A DNA stretch of 64,000 bases. Source: Bryobacterales bacterium (GTDB lineage: Bacteria; Acidobacteriota; Terriglobia; Bryobacterales; Bryobacteraceae). Made by a program: the position numbers and the translations under genes. A model generated the notes under the pieces. The model searched no databases. It was not told the DNA's origin and saw nothing but the letters and a program-made list of their open reading frames with translations. Of this stretch, positions 27,252-37,627 are shown piece by piece. The DNA is taken from NCBI GenBank assembly GCA_026954325.1, contig JAIXKK010000205.1, positions 1 through 64,000 on the forward strand, in the 5' to 3' direction. How positions within the stretch are numbered: position 1 is the stretch's first letter; the number at the start of each line of letters is the position of its first letter.

Positions 27252-27393
27252 CGTGGAAATCGTAGCATGCCAAGCCCCGCCGGCTCATTGCACTTCAGAC
27301 CGGCGGCCAACGGCGGCAGGCGATCAACGACAATAGTTTCTTCATGCGGGTTCTTACGAAGACCAGACACGGAATCAGGGGAAGAGTTACCCC

Positions 27394-27945
27394 GTGAGCG
27401 AGCGAGTGCCGTACACGGTGACGGCCGCCGCCGCGGCTTATGAGGGCATTGCCGGCTCTCTCCCGGTTTGCGTCCTGCTGGACAACGTGCGCAGCCTCTA
27501 CAACGTCGGCTCGTTCTTCCGCACCGCCGACGCGGTGCGCCTGGAGCGGCTCTTTCTCTGCGGCATCACCGGCAAGCCTCCGAAGAAGGCCATCACCAAA
27601 ACCGCGCTGGGCGCCGAGGAGGCTGTACCCTGGCAGCATAGCTGGGAGGCGCGCCGCATTCTCGAATCGATGCGCGCGCGGGAGGTGGAAGTCGCCGCCG
27701 TCGAGACCAGTGTCCATGCCGTTGACCTGTTTGACTGGCAGCCCCGGTTTCCCGTGTGCCTGGTGTTCGGACACGAAGTAGACGGCATCCGTCCGGAACT
27801 GCTCGCCTTGTGTGATACTCACATCCGGATTCCAATGCTCGGCGCCAAGCACTCGCTCAACGTAGCCACCGCGGGCGGAGTGGTGTTGTACGAACTTCTG
27901 CGCAAGTACCGCCGGATGTTGGAAAATGCAGGGATACGGCAATGA
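27394..27945 (+). CDS. SpoU/TrmH family RNA 2'-O-methyltransferase
   Basis: A SPOUT-fold methyltransferase for rRNA or tRNA. All three SpoU motifs are visible: motif 1 VLLDNVRSLYNVGSFFRTAD (residues about 28-47), motif 2 VFGHEVDGI (about 125-133) and motif 3 IPMLGAKHSLNVATAGGVVL (about 148-167). At 183 residues it is the minimal catalytic domain without an extra RNA-binding domain. The start is GTG at 27394 with GGGAAGAG upstream. Its stop overlaps the following gamma-glutamyltransferase start (ATGA). Confidence 0.9.
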   Translation: MSERVPYTVTAAAAAYEGIAGSLPVCVLLDNVRSLYNVGSFFRTADAVRLERLFLCGITGKPPKKAITKTALGAEEAVPWQHSWEARRILESMRAREVEVAAVETSVHAVDLFDWQPRFPVCLVFGHEVDGIRPELLALCDTHIRIPMLGAKHSLNVATAGGVVLYELLRKYRRMLENAGIRQ

Positions 27946-29720
27946 CAACCCGCAACCTATTGCCCCTCTTTCTCCTCGCCGGCGGCGCCTCCATGCTGTT
28001 TGCGCAGAGCGGTACGATGTTCCCTCCCGTGCGCGGAATGCACGAGATGGTGGCTGCCGCCAATAACTTCGAGGTCGAGGCCGGCTTTCGCGTCCTCACT
28101 CAGGGCGGCAATGCCGTGGATGCGGGCGTGGCTTCCGTGCTTGCCGCCGCGGTCACGGAACTCGACCATTTCGGTCTTGGCGGCGAGATGCCGCTCATCA
28201 TCAAGCGGGCAGGGAAGCCGCCGGTCGTGATCAGCGGCGTGGGCGCCGCGCCGGAGAAGGCCACGGTGGAATACTACAGCAGCCGGCAGCCCGAACCATG
28301 GGAGCGCGCGGGCGGCATGCCCCCCATCCCGAGCGATGGCATCAAAGCCGCGATTCTGCCGGGCGCGTTTGACGGCCTCATCCTTGCCCTGCGCAGGTAC
28401 GGGACCAAGTCGTTTGCCGAAGTGGCCGCTCCCGCCATTGGCTACGCGGACGAGTTTCCGATTCCCGAAATCTACGCCAGGCTCATCATGAACACGCAAC
28501 GCATGCTGACCTTGTGGCCTGCCTCGGCGGCGTACTTCATGCCGGGAGGACAGGTCCCCAAGCCTGGAGATGTGTTCAAGCAGCCCACGCTCGCCAAGAC
28601 CCTGCGCGAATTGGCCGCCGCGGAAAAAAAGACGCGCGGCAATCGCGAAAAGAAACTGGTGGCGGTGCGGGATCTCTTCTACAAGGGCGATATCGCGCGG
28701 CGAATCGCCGCATTCTCCGAAACCAACGGCGGCTTGATTTCGCGCAAGGATCTGGCCGGTTTCGCGGCCGAAGAGGATCAGCCTGTCTGCGGCGCCTATC
28801 GCGAATATACCGTGTGCAAGCCCGGCTTCTGGACACAAGGCCCCGTGATGCTCGAGATGCTGAACATCCTCGAAGGGTACGACCTGAAGAAGATGGGCCA
28901 CAATTCGCCTGAATATCTGCACACGCTGGTGGAAGCGGCCAAACTCGGCTTCGCGGATCGCGACCGCTACTACGGCGACCCGAAATTCAGCAGGATTCCA
29001 TCCGAGATTCTGTTGTCGAAGGAATACGCGGCCGAACGGCGGAAGCTCATCGATCCCAACCACGCGTCGATGGAGCACCGGCCCGGCGATTTCCAGCCTC
29101 CGTTGCCGCCGCCTTCCGTAACCGGCGCAGCCTCTCCGGCGCAGGACACCACCTGCGTGAACGTAGTGGACAGCAAGGGCAACGTATTCTCCGCCACGCC
29201 CAGCGGCGCCTGGCTGCCGTCGGTGATCGCCGGCGACACCGGCATCCCGCTCAGCACGCGGCTGCAATCCTTCGTGATGACGCCGGGGCATGCCAATCAA
29301 CTTGCGCCCGGCAAGCGGCCCCGCGTGACCCTCAGCCCCACTCTTGTACTGAAGGACGGCAAGCCCTACATCGCCTTATCCACTCCCGGCGGCGACAATC
29401 AGGATCAGGCGCTGTTGCAGGTGCTGCTGAATATGTTGGAATTCGGGATGACGGCGCAGCAGGCTGCCGAATCCCCTCGTTTCCAGACCGAGCATTTTTA
29501 CAGTTCGTTCGCGACGCACGATTTCACTCCCGGCCGGTTGAACCTCGAGGGACGCATCCCCAAAACGACGGTGGACGAACTGGCGGCGAAGGGACATCGC
29601 GTGCAGGTGACCGGCGAATGGAGCAACTCCTCCGCCCCCACGGTGATCAGGATGATGGAGAGCGGCGTTCTCGAGGGGGCGGCCGATCCGCGCCGGTCGC
29701 GGTTTGTCTTCGGGCGGTAG
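27942..29720 (+). CDS. ggt: Gamma-glutamyltransferase (first copy)
   Basis: Periplasmic Ntn-hydrolase that transfers or hydrolyses gamma-glutamyl groups, e.g. of glutathione. A signal peptide (LLPLFLLAGGASMLFAQ) is followed by the large subunit (LTQGGNAVDAGVAS motif) and a processing site with nucleophile T403 (QDTTCVNVVD), where the proenzyme self-cleaves. The second threonine is conserved, but the usual histidine after it is cysteine. The STPGGDNQDQ segment is present. The four-base overlap with the SpoU gene suggests coupling. Its 3' end overlaps the opposite-strand protease gene by 74 bases. Confidence 0.9.
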   Translation: MTTRNLLPLFLLAGGASMLFAQSGTMFPPVRGMHEMVAAANNFEVEAGFRVLTQGGNAVDAGVASVLAAAVTELDHFGLGGEMPLIIKRAGKPPVVISGVGAAPEKATVEYYSSRQPEPWERAGGMPPIPSDGIKAAILPGAFDGLILALRRYGTKSFAEVAAPAIGYADEFPIPEIYARLIMNTQRMLTLWPASAAYFMPGGQVPKPGDVFKQPTLAKTLRELAAAEKKTRGNREKKLVAVRDLFYKGDIARRIAAFSETNGGLISRKDLAGFAAEEDQPVCGAYREYTVCKPGFWTQGPVMLEMLNILEGYDLKKMGHNSPEYLHTLVEAAKLGFADRDRYYGDPKFSRIPSEILLSKEYAAERRKLIDPNHASMEHRPGDFQPPLPPPSVTGAASPAQDTTCVNVVDSKGNVFSATPSGAWLPSVIAGDTGIPLSTRLQSFVMTPGHANQLAPGKRPRVTLSPTLVLKDGKPYIALSTPGGDNQDQALLQVLLNMLEFGMTAQQAAESPRFQTEHFYSSFATHDFTPGRLNLEGRIPKTTVDELAAKGHRVQVTGEWSNSSAPTVIRMMESGVLEGAADPRRSRFVFGR

Positions 29721-30498
29721 TCCGCCGCGGTTCGAGGATCACGTATCCCTCGCGCGGATTCACCCACACCGATTCGAAAAGCGTCACCGGCAATAAACCA
29801 TCTTCCTCGCGGCCCGGATCCGGCTGCGAGACGATTCGCACGTTCTTCAGACAGAATTCGCCGGCAAGCAGGCTTGGCAGAATTGCCGACACTGCATGCG
29901 AGCCTCCGGCGGCCGTCGACAGGGTCACGTTGGAGGCATTTGGAAGGGGAGGAACATTCCGGAACAGGATCAACGCCGGCGAGCCGGAGTCGATCACCAG
30001 GCGCCACCCGCCCAGCCGGACCAAAGGCCGGCCATTGGATGTCTCGAAGGGAAGGCGAACTCCCGGCGGCTCGGAACTCTCTTCGATATGTAGTTGCATG
30101 CGCCCTAGATCGATCCCATGGCGGAAGCGGCGGAGGAAGCTTTCCCCGAGAATTCCCTTGAAGCCGGGCAGCCGGCGCCAGGCGACCTCAATGTCCAGCG
30201 CGGTTGCCGAGCCCAATGTAACGCTTGTAACTCTTGTTGCCCGGGCCAGCGTCGAACCATTGACCGAGATGACCTCCACGCGATAGCTTGGTCGAAGGCC
30301 GAGCCGTTCGGCGATTGCGGTATCGAGAGTCGTCGACTGCGCCCCCGTATCCAGAAGGAAGCGAAAAGGACCTTGCCCATTCACCCAGACGCCGTCCACC
30401 AGAAGATGGGAGCCGGCGCGCCGCAATGGCAGTGTCCGTTGTGCCTGCGCCGTGGCTGACCCCAGAAGCATCCATATGAAAAGAAGTTGTTGCCCCAT
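29647..30498 (-). CDS. Retropepsin-like aspartic protease, secreted
   Basis: A 283-residue exported protein with signal sequence LLFIWMLLGSATAQA and two aspartic protease half-domains, each with its own active-site motif: LLDTGAQSTTLD (about residues 48-59) and VIDSGSPALIL (about 168-178). Two motifs in one chain mean the monomer can form a complete pepsin-like site. The start is ATG at 30498 with AGAGGAT upstream. It is divergent from the winged-helix/PD40 gene, and its 3' end overlaps the end of ggt. Confidence 0.8.
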   Translation of the reverse strand: MGQQLLFIWMLLGSATAQAQRTLPLRRAGSHLLVDGVWVNGQGPFRFLLDTGAQSTTLDTAIAERLGLRPSYRVEVISVNGSTLARATRVTSVTLGSATALDIEVAWRRLPGFKGILGESFLRRFRHGIDLGRMQLHIEESSEPPGVRLPFETSNGRPLVRLGGWRLVIDSGSPALILFRNVPPLPNASNVTLSTAAGGSHAVSAILPSLLAGEFCLKNVRIVSQPDPGREEDGLLPVTLFESVWVNPREGYVILEPRRTTARRQTATGADRPPPRERRSPSS

Positions 30499-30576
30499 GC
30501 CGGTATCCTCTGTGGGGAGTGTGCGGCAAAGGCCTCATGATGGTGGTGAGGAAAGGCTGATGTTTTTCTAACGGCC

Positions 30577-32703
30577 ATGGAATCTCCGCGGAAGTTACAA
30601 TTCGACACCGTGACGATGGATTTCGAGAAGCTCGAAATCCGCAAAGACGGCGAGGCGCTGGAAATCGAGCCAAGGTCCTTTCGAGTCCTGGCGTATCTGG
30701 CCCGCAATGCCAACCGCGTGGTGACGAAAGAGGAATTGCTCCAGGAAGTGTGGAGCGGGGCATTTGTTACGGACAACGCGTTGACACGGGTAGTCGCCCA
30801 GTTGCGCAAGGCGTTGGGAGACGATGCGCGGCAGGCGCGATACATCGAGACGGTGCCGGCGGTCGGTTACAGGTTTGTCGCCGAAGTGCGCCCCGTCGAG
30901 CAGGCGCAGGCGCCCGCAACCCCCGCCGCAGCGGCCGAGACGCAGACGCCGCGAAAGATCAACTGGTTCATCCCCATTGCGGCGCTCGGCGCCATCGCGT
31001 TCTCCTACTTCTACCCGATGATTCGTGAATGGACCGGCAGCGCGCCCCCGGCGCTGAACCCGGTGCAGTTCACCACCTCCACCGGACTCGATAGCGGCTC
31101 GTCCTTTTCTCCGGATGGCAGCAGCATTGCCTACTCCTCGGATAAGAGCGGCCATTTCGAAATCTACGTGAAGCAGGTGGCTTCAGGCGGGCGGGAACTT
31201 GCCATCACGAGCGACGGCAAGGAGAACCTCCAGCCGTCGTGGTCGCCGGACGGGTCGCGGATTGCTTATTGCAGCAGAGCGGGGCAGGGCATCTACGTCG
31301 TTTCGGCGCTGGGAGGAGCGCCCCGGCGGATCACCGATTTTGGAGCCCAGCCATCCTGGTCCGCCGACAGCAAGTCCATCGTCTTCCGCTCCCAGGGCGT
31401 GCTCGGCATGGCGTGGCCGGAGATCGTCCCCAGTGTCACTTCGAATTTGTGGACCGTGCCGGCCGGCGGCGGCAAAGCGGAATCGTTGACCCAGGCTCAG
31501 AATCCGCCCGGGCGGCACACGGAGCCTCATTATGGCCCCGATGGCAAGTACATGAGCTTTCTCAGCAATCAGCCGGGCAGAAACAACATCATGTGGGAAC
31601 TGAACCTTCAGACCCGGCAGATGGTGAAACTGTTGGACGGCGGTCCGAACCCGGTGAGCTTCGTGTACGCTCCGGACGGGCTCACGATGCTGTTCGTCGG
31701 CGTCTCCCGCGTTGACACGCTCGGCCTGTATCAACTGCCGCGCAATTCCGATTCGCGCAAGCCGCTGACGGCGCCACAGTTGATTACCCGCGTCGATTTC
31801 GTCTATCCGCGCGACCTGGCGATATCGGCAAAGGGCGACCGCATTGCCTATACGGCGACGAATATGATCAGCAACCTGTGGCGGGTGACGCAGGATGGGG
31901 AGACACGGCAGGTCACCAACGAGAGTTCCTATCGCGTGACGCAACCCCAGTTCTCCCCGGACGGGGAAAAACTCGCCTACCTGCTCCGGAAGCGGGGATT
32001 GCTAAGCGACGTCTGGATGAGTAATGCCGATGGCTCCAATGCGTCGCAAATCACGCGCAATCCCGGCTGGGATTACATGATGTCTTGGACTCCCGACGGT
32101 AAAGGCCTCATCTATGGCGCGTTGCGCGACGGCAGGCCCGGAGTCTGGCAATATTCGCTCACCGACGGCTCGGAAAGGCAATTGACGGACCTGAACGAAC
32201 TCTATTGGATGGCGCGTATTTCTCCCGATGGCAAGGAGATTCTCTACCACAAGGAGGATGGCGGCGTACTCAATGTCTGGAAAATGGATACCGCCTCGAA
32301 GCGCCGGACGCAGCTAACCTTCGGAAAGGAAGCAATCGGATTCGCATGCTGGTCGCCGGACGGGAAACAGATCGCTTTGGAACTGCGCCAGGGGGACGAC
32401 GACCAGGTGGGGATTCTATCGAGCGAAGGCGGGCCCATCCGCCAGTTGACGCATCACCCCGGCAATGCCTGGACCTACGGATGGTCTCCCGACGGAAAAC
32501 ACCTTCCGGTCGCCGCGCTGTGGGATGGGGTGTGGAACGTATATTCGCTGGATGTGGCCACCGGGCGCTCCGTGAAGATGACGGATAACAAGCTGTTTCG
32601 CACCTTTGTCCGCTACCCCGTATGGTCGCCTAAAGGCGGGCAGGTGGTCTTCGAGCAGAACGAGACCAAAGGGAACATCTTTCTTGCCGGCATCCCGCGA
32701 TGA
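30577..32703 (+). CDS. Winged-helix (OmpR/CadC-type) regulator fused to PD40/TolB-like propeller
   Basis: A 708-residue membrane-bound regulator. The N-terminal DNA-binding winged helix spans about residues 15-100 (IEPRSFRVLAYLARN, then VVTKEELLQEVWSGAFVTDN and YIETVPAVGYRF). One membrane helix follows near 128-149 (WFIPIAALGAIAFSYFYPM). The remainder is periplasmic PD40 blades of the type FSPDGSSIAYSSDKSGHFEI and SWSPDGSRIAY. This CadC-like layout, common in acidobacteria, suggests that a periplasmic signal is passed to a cytoplasmic DNA-binding head. The target genes are unknown. Confidence 0.9.
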   Translation: MESPRKLQFDTVTMDFEKLEIRKDGEALEIEPRSFRVLAYLARNANRVVTKEELLQEVWSGAFVTDNALTRVVAQLRKALGDDARQARYIETVPAVGYRFVAEVRPVEQAQAPATPAAAAETQTPRKINWFIPIAALGAIAFSYFYPMIREWTGSAPPALNPVQFTTSTGLDSGSSFSPDGSSIAYSSDKSGHFEIYVKQVASGGRELAITSDGKENLQPSWSPDGSRIAYCSRAGQGIYVVSALGGAPRRITDFGAQPSWSADSKSIVFRSQGVLGMAWPEIVPSVTSNLWTVPAGGGKAESLTQAQNPPGRHTEPHYGPDGKYMSFLSNQPGRNNIMWELNLQTRQMVKLLDGGPNPVSFVYAPDGLTMLFVGVSRVDTLGLYQLPRNSDSRKPLTAPQLITRVDFVYPRDLAISAKGDRIAYTATNMISNLWRVTQDGETRQVTNESSYRVTQPQFSPDGEKLAYLLRKRGLLSDVWMSNADGSNASQITRNPGWDYMMSWTPDGKGLIYGALRDGRPGVWQYSLTDGSERQLTDLNELYWMARISPDGKEILYHKEDGGVLNVWKMDTASKRRTQLTFGKEAIGFACWSPDGKQIALELRQGDDDQVGILSSEGGPIRQLTHHPGNAWTYGWSPDGKHLPVAALWDGVWNVYSLDVATGRSVKMTDNKLFRTFVRYPVWSPKGGQVVFEQNETKGNIFLAGIPR

Positions 32704-32806
32704 AAAAATCGATACGCGAATGGCTTTTTAAGCGTCTGTAACCAATAGAACGAAAGATGGCCCCAATCGGGTCTATACTGATGTACAGGTGGAGGTGGCC
32801 CCCTAT

Positions 32807-34399
32807 ATGACGGTTTCCCGGCGTCCGGGCGGCGTTGGCCGCGCGGCCCTAAGCTGGCTTCGGCCTGTTCTCGTGGCGGTTGCTCTCGCGGCGGCGTCGA
32901 ATGCCGCGGGTGTGAACTCGTCTGATGACATTCAGACGAGCCTCAAGACGTTTACCAAAGTCTTCGAAGTCGTCGAAGCAAACTACGCCGACCAGGTGAA
33001 GCCGGAAAAAGTAATCTACGAGGGCGCCATCCCCGGAATGCTGCGGACCTTGGATCCGCACTCGAACTTCTTTGATCCGAAGGAACTGGAACGGTTCCGT
33101 GAAAATCAGCGCGGCAACTACTTCGGCGTGGGTATGCTGGTGGGCTACCGCAACTCCCATGTGACGGTGCAACACCCCTTCGAGGGCTCGCCGGCGAAGA
33201 AGGCAGGACTGCGGCCGGGCGACGAGATCTTCATGGTCAACGACAAGAAGACTGACCGGGCCTCGGTGGAAGACGTGGTGGCTTTGCTCAAAGGGCCGCG
33301 CGGTACGCCGGTCCAGATTGCCGTGAGGCGGGAAGGCCGCGACAAATTGGTGACATTCCACCTGGTCCGCGACCAGGTGGAGCGCCCCTCGGTGCCGATT
33401 GCGGTATGGATCAAGCCCGGTGTCGCCTACGTTCACATCGAATCTTTCAACGAGAACACCAGCCGCGAGTTCGAAGCCGAGTTGAAGAAACTGGGCGAGG
33501 ACAAGATCGAAGGCCTGGTGCTCGATCTGCGCGACAACCCGGGCGGCATTCTCCAGGAGGCTGTAGCGGTAAGCGAACGCTTCCTCGAACGCGGTCAGGC
33601 CATTGTCAGTCAGCGCGGACGCATCTCCACCGAGCGGGCCTACACCGGACGCCGCGGCAATGCCGGGCGCAAGTATCCCATCGTCGTCATGGTGAGCCGC
33701 GGTTCTGCTTCCGCGGCAGAGATCGTCACCGGAGCCCTCCAGGATCACGACCGCGCTTGGGTCTTCGGCGAGAACACGTTCGGAAAGGGGTTGGTGCAGG
33801 CGCCCTATCCGCTCTCCGGCGATTGCTCGCTGCTGCTGACCATCGCCCGGTTCTACACCCCGAGCGGCAGGCTCATCCAGCGCGACTACTCCCACGGAAC
33901 GTTCTTCGAATACTACTACCAGAAGAACACCGCCACCCGGAACATGCGCGACCAGAAGGCCACCGACAGCGGGCGCGTTGTATTCGGCGGCGGCGGCATC
34001 TCGCCCGACGAGAAGTATGAAGCCCCCAAACTCAACCGGGCGCAGATTCAACTGCTCGGCCGCGGCGCGTTCTTCTACTTCACGGCGAAGTACTTCGGCC
34101 CCCGCGATGCCTCCGTGCCGGATGGCTGGGACGTGGACAATTCCATCATGAGCCAGTTCCAGGCGTTCCTTAAAGAGAAGAAGATTCCGGTAAGCGATGA
34201 GGAATTCGCCCAGAACAAGGATTGGATTCGCCGGCAACTGAAACTCGATATGCTGACCACGGCCGTGGGCAAAGAGCGCTCCGATGAAGTTGCCGTAGTG
34301 AGCGACCCCGAGATTCTGAAAGCGGCCGAAAGCCTTCCGAAGGCGCGGGCGTTGCTCGAAAAGTCCCAGCGCATGGTCGCGGAACGCAAGAAGCGCTAA
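32807..34399 (+). CDS. C-terminal processing peptidase (S41/CtpA type)
   Basis: Periplasmic serine protease that trims or degrades proteins from the C-terminus. It has a signal segment (VLVAVALAAASNAAG), a PDZ domain at about residues 105-185 (GSPAKKAGLRPGDEIFMVND) and an S41 catalytic domain. The Ser-Lys dyad is predicted at S302 (RGSASAAEI) and K327 (NTFGKGLVQ), where family members have them. The ATG at 32807 is preferred because a GGAGGTGG Shine-Dalgarno precedes it; GTG at 32789 is also in frame. It is convergent with the amidase gene. Confidence 0.92.
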   Translation: MTVSRRPGGVGRAALSWLRPVLVAVALAAASNAAGVNSSDDIQTSLKTFTKVFEVVEANYADQVKPEKVIYEGAIPGMLRTLDPHSNFFDPKELERFRENQRGNYFGVGMLVGYRNSHVTVQHPFEGSPAKKAGLRPGDEIFMVNDKKTDRASVEDVVALLKGPRGTPVQIAVRREGRDKLVTFHLVRDQVERPSVPIAVWIKPGVAYVHIESFNENTSREFEAELKKLGEDKIEGLVLDLRDNPGGILQEAVAVSERFLERGQAIVSQRGRISTERAYTGRRGNAGRKYPIVVMVSRGSASAAEIVTGALQDHDRAWVFGENTFGKGLVQAPYPLSGDCSLLLTIARFYTPSGRLIQRDYSHGTFFEYYYQKNTATRNMRDQKATDSGRVVFGGGGISPDEKYEAPKLNRAQIQLLGRGAFFYFTAKYFGPRDASVPDGWDVDNSIMSQFQAFLKEKKIPVSDEEFAQNKDWIRRQLKLDMLTTAVGKERSDEVAVVSDPEILKAAESLPKARALLEKSQRMVAERKKR

Positions 34400-35754
34400 G
34401 CGGAGCAGCGTTCCTCTTCAAGCTGTTCTCCCACGCGCAACACCGTCTCGTCCTCGAACGGGCGGCCCACCAGTTGGATTCCAACCGGCAGGCCGCCGGC
34501 TGTCTTTCCGAAGGGAAGCACCAGGGCCGGGAAGCCGAGCAGGTTCCAGACGGTGGAAAGCGCCATGGCCGCAAACAAGCCGATGGAGTGCTCCGCTATA
34601 GCGAAGCGGCGCTCGCGGTGGGGGAAGGCGGGAATGGACGCGGGGGGCATCAGGAGGAGGGGATAGCGCTGCATCTGCTCGAGCGCCAGCGCACGCAACC
34701 GCTCGCGTTCATCGAACTGTTCCACCACTTTCCGCGCATCGGCGGGCGGCGTGTCACGCAGGTTCTCCGTAATGGTCCAATGGGCCTCCGATTCGCGGCC
34801 GGCGAGGAAGTCGCGCGTGTGGTGCGAGCCGAGTTCGCCGAAAAAGAACGCCCACACGTTGGGCGCGCGCTCGAGACCCTTGAGGGAGAACTCCTCCACC
34901 TCATAGCCGCACCCTTCCAGAGTGCGCGCCGCTCTCTCTACCGCGGCCGAGATGGCGGAGTCCACCGGCGTCTGATAGAACTGCCGCATCACGCCGATGC
35001 GCGGGCGCACGGACCCGGCGGCCGATCCCGCCACGGAGAGCGAATCACGATCATCCACCCCCTGCAACACTTCGAATAGAAGGCGTACATCCGCCACCGT
35101 ACGCGCCATCGGACCGGGAGCGGACATGAGGCCTGAAGGCGGCGGGGAAAGCGGAAATTGTCCTCCTCCGCCGACGCGCCGGTGCGTCGGCTTAAAGCCG
35201 GCGATGCCGCAGAAGTGGGCGGGAATGCGGATGGAGCCGCCGCCGTCGCTCCCCACTCCGCCCGGGGAGCACCGCGCGGCGATAGCGGCCGCTTCCCCGC
35301 CGCTCGACCCACCGGCGGTGCGGGCCGCGTTCCATGGATTCACCGTGCGCCCCGTCACGAAGTTGTCGGTCTCATAGCTCGACAGCAGTTCCGGCACATT
35401 GGTCTTCCCAAGAACAATGGCCCCTGCTTCTCTCAGCCGCGCGACGGCGTTGGAATCCCGGTCCGCGATATGGCCCAGCCGGAATTTGCTGCCGCTCAAT
35501 GTCGGCATCCCCCGGACGTCGAAGCTGTCCTTGACGGTGACCGGCACGCCATGCAGTGGGCCTTCGGTGAGATACGTTTCACAGGCGCGCGCCTGCGCCA
35601 TCGCCTGTTCGCCCATTATCACGGTGAATGCATTGATCTCGGGATTGATGCGCTCGATGCGATCGAGGTGCGCCTCCACGAGTTCGCGGGGACTGAGGTC
35701 CCGGCCGCGGACGCGCGCGGCCATTTCGTGAAGTGTCCAGGTGTTCGGCGGCAC
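34396..35754 (-). CDS. Amidase signature family hydrolase
   Basis: Hydrolyses an amide; the substrate is unknown. The Ser-cisSer-Lys system is intact: the lysine in VPVTVKDSFD, the serine-rich AGGSSGGEAAA, and the nucleophile region GSDGGGSIRIPAHFCG. The start is uncertain. GTG at 35754 sits just after a TACAAT -10-like box and would be near-leaderless, while TTG at 35775 overlaps the Shine-Dalgarno. The gene follows the histidine kinase on the same strand and is convergent with the S41 protease (a four-base overlap at its 3' end). Confidence 0.85.
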   Translation of the reverse strand: MPPNTWTLHEMAARVRGRDLSPRELVEAHLDRIERINPEINAFTVIMGEQAMAQARACETYLTEGPLHGVPVTVKDSFDVRGMPTLSGSKFRLGHIADRDSNAVARLREAGAIVLGKTNVPELLSSYETDNFVTGRTVNPWNAARTAGGSSGGEAAAIAARCSPGGVGSDGGGSIRIPAHFCGIAGFKPTHRRVGGGGQFPLSPPPSGLMSAPGPMARTVADVRLLFEVLQGVDDRDSLSVAGSAAGSVRPRIGVMRQFYQTPVDSAISAAVERAARTLEGCGYEVEEFSLKGLERAPNVWAFFFGELGSHHTRDFLAGRESEAHWTITENLRDTPPADARKVVEQFDERERLRALALEQMQRYPLLLMPPASIPAFPHRERRFAIAEHSIGLFAAMALSTVWNLLGFPALVLPFGKTAGGLPVGIQLVGRPFEDETVLRVGEQLEEERCSA

Positions 35755-35778
35755 GCCGCGAATTGTAGCAAACAACTC

Positions 35779-37554
35779 CTACTCGGGAGATTGTGACGGC
35801 GCCGCCCCCGCGTGAGCCGAAAGCGCGATCAGCAGGTTGCGGATATCGTTGACATCGACAGGCTTGCTGAGATAGTCATCCATGCCGGTGGCAAGGCAGC
35901 GTTCGCGGTCTCCGCGGAAGCCGTGCGCGGTCAGGGCCACAATCGGTGTCCGCCGCCTGCCGGATTCCCGGCGCCGGATCTCCGTGGTGGCCTCGTAGCC
36001 GTCCATTTCCGGCATCTGGCAATCCATGAAGATGGCGTCGTAGGGAAGCCTGTCGGCGAGTTGCACCGCTTCCTTTCCATTGGCCGCCACGTCCACGCGG
36101 GCGCCGAATTTTTCCAGAATGGCCGCGCCCAGCTTCTGGTTCACCGCGTTGTCTTCCACCAGCAGGACCCTTCGTCCCCGGAACACTTCCCCGTCGTCTA
36201 CCGGAAGCAGCGGCGAGCTGCGAACATCTTCATCCGAATCGCCGGCCAAGGGCAGCGGCAGGACGAAATGGAACGTCGAGCCCAGCCCAGCCTTGCTCAA
36301 CACACCGAGGTTGCCGTTCATCAACTCGACGAGGCGCTTCGACAGAGCGAGTCCGATGCCCATGCCGGGATGCCTCCGCCGCACCGTGCCGTCCCCTTGG
36401 TTGAATGCCGTAAATAGCCGCCGCAACTGCGCATCCGCAATGCCGATGCCGGTATCGCTCACGGAGATTCGCAGCAGCGTGGCCTCTTCGGTCCGGCGCT
36501 CTTCGGCCACCGAGACCACCACGCGTCCGCGCTCGGTGAATTTCACGGCGTTCCGCAGCAGGTGCAGCGCCGCCTGGCGAATCCGGCCCGGGTCGCCCAC
36601 CACGCGGCGCGGAATGCCCGGTCCGTAGATCAGTGAGATTTCGAGCCCCTTCGCCCTCGCCCGCGGCTGGAGCCAGTCAATCAACTCCTGCAAAGACCGT
36701 TCGAGGTGGAACGGGCCGGTCTCCAACTCGAGTTGGCCGGCGTCCAGTTTGGCGAGGTCCAGCACGTCGTTGAACATCTCGAGCAGATGGTCGGCCGATT
36801 CTCGAATGGTTTGCAGGAACTCCCGCTGGTCATGGCGGAGCGGCGTATCGAGCAACAGGCCGCTCATGCCCATGATGGCGTTCATCGGAGTGCGGATTTC
36901 ATGGCTGATATTCGCCAGGAATTCACTCTTGGCAGCTCCCGCCGCCTCCGCCTCTTCCTTGGCCTTTCGCATCGCCTCCTCGGCGCGCTTCCGCTCGCTG
37001 ACGTCCCGCACCACCACCTGCAGGGCGGGCTTGTCCAGATGCCGCACTGGAATGGCCACCATCTCCACCTGTAGCTTCTGGCCGTCCACCCGCGTCATCG
37101 CGCTTTCCACAATGGAAGTTTCGCGCGCCTGCTGCTCGGCGCCGCGCAGGCCTTCTTCCACGGCGTCCATGGAGGACAGATCGAGAAAATCGCGCAGGCG
37201 CCGGCCGGCGTAATCGGTATGCGAGGCCGCGGCGATCAGGCGGTCCCAACCGCGGTTTCCCTGCACCAGCCGGCCCGCCTGGCAAAGAATCACGGGCGTC
37301 GGCGTCAAGTCGAGGAACCGGCGATGGATCTCCTCGCTTTCCCGCAGTGCGCGCTCGGATTGCTCCCGGTTCCGGATGTCTTTGCGATAGGTATGGAAGA
37401 GCGCCACCGGCAGTATGCCGAGCATACAGCAGGTGACCACCAGCAGTGTCTGGCGCTGATTGCCGTCGAGCAGGGACAGCGTGACGAGGATCGTCAGCAG
37501 AGCGAGCAGAGCCGTAAGCCAGGGCAGGATCCGCGAATGCATCAGCCACTTCAT
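35779..37554 (-). CDS. Hybrid sensor histidine kinase (PAS-HK-REC)
   Basis: Membrane-bound signal transducer of 591 residues: two N-terminal membrane helices (about 10-30 and 36-53), a PAS-like domain (80-185), a dimerisation/phosphorylation domain with H218 ([13 protein letters not shown]), and an ATPase domain with N335 (LLRNAVKFT) and G boxes ([16 protein letters not shown]). A C-terminal receiver domain carries phosphoacceptor D511 ([13 protein letters not shown]) and acidic [11 protein letters not shown]. It is probably autophosphorylated at H218 and relays to its own receiver. No separate response regulator lies next to it. Confidence 0.92.
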   Translation of the reverse strand: MKWLMHSRILPWLTALLALLTILVTLSLLDGNQRQTLLVVTCCMLGILPVALFHTYRKDIRNREQSERALRESEEIHRRFLDLTPTPVILCQAGRLVQGNRGWDRLIAAASHTDYAGRRLRDFLDLSSMDAVEEGLRGAEQQARETSIVESAMTRVDGQKLQVEMVAIPVRHLDKPALQVVVRDVSERKRAEEAMRKAKEEAEAAGAAKSEFLANISHEIRTPMNAIMGMSGLLLDTPLRHDQREFLQTIRESADHLLEMFNDVLDLAKLDAGQLELETGPFHLERSLQELIDWLQPRARAKGLEISLIYGPGIPRRVVGDPGRIRQAALHLLRNAVKFTERGRVVVSVAEERRTEEATLLRISVSDTGIGIADAQLRRLFTAFNQGDGTVRRRHPGMGIGLALSKRLVELMNGNLGVLSKAGLGSTFHFVLPLPLAGDSDEDVRSSPLLPVDDGEVFRGRRVLLVEDNAVNQKLGAAILEKFGARVDVAANGKEAVQLADRLPYDAIFMDCQMPEMDGYEATTEIRRRESGRRRTPIVALTAHGFRGDRERCLATGMDDYLSKPVDVNDIRNLLIALSAHAGAAPSQSPE

Positions 37555-37627
37555 AAGGCGCGCGCCGGGTAGTCTCCTGATCGGTTGTTTCCCCGGGAAA
37601 GTTTAATGTAGTGATACAGTGTGGCTC

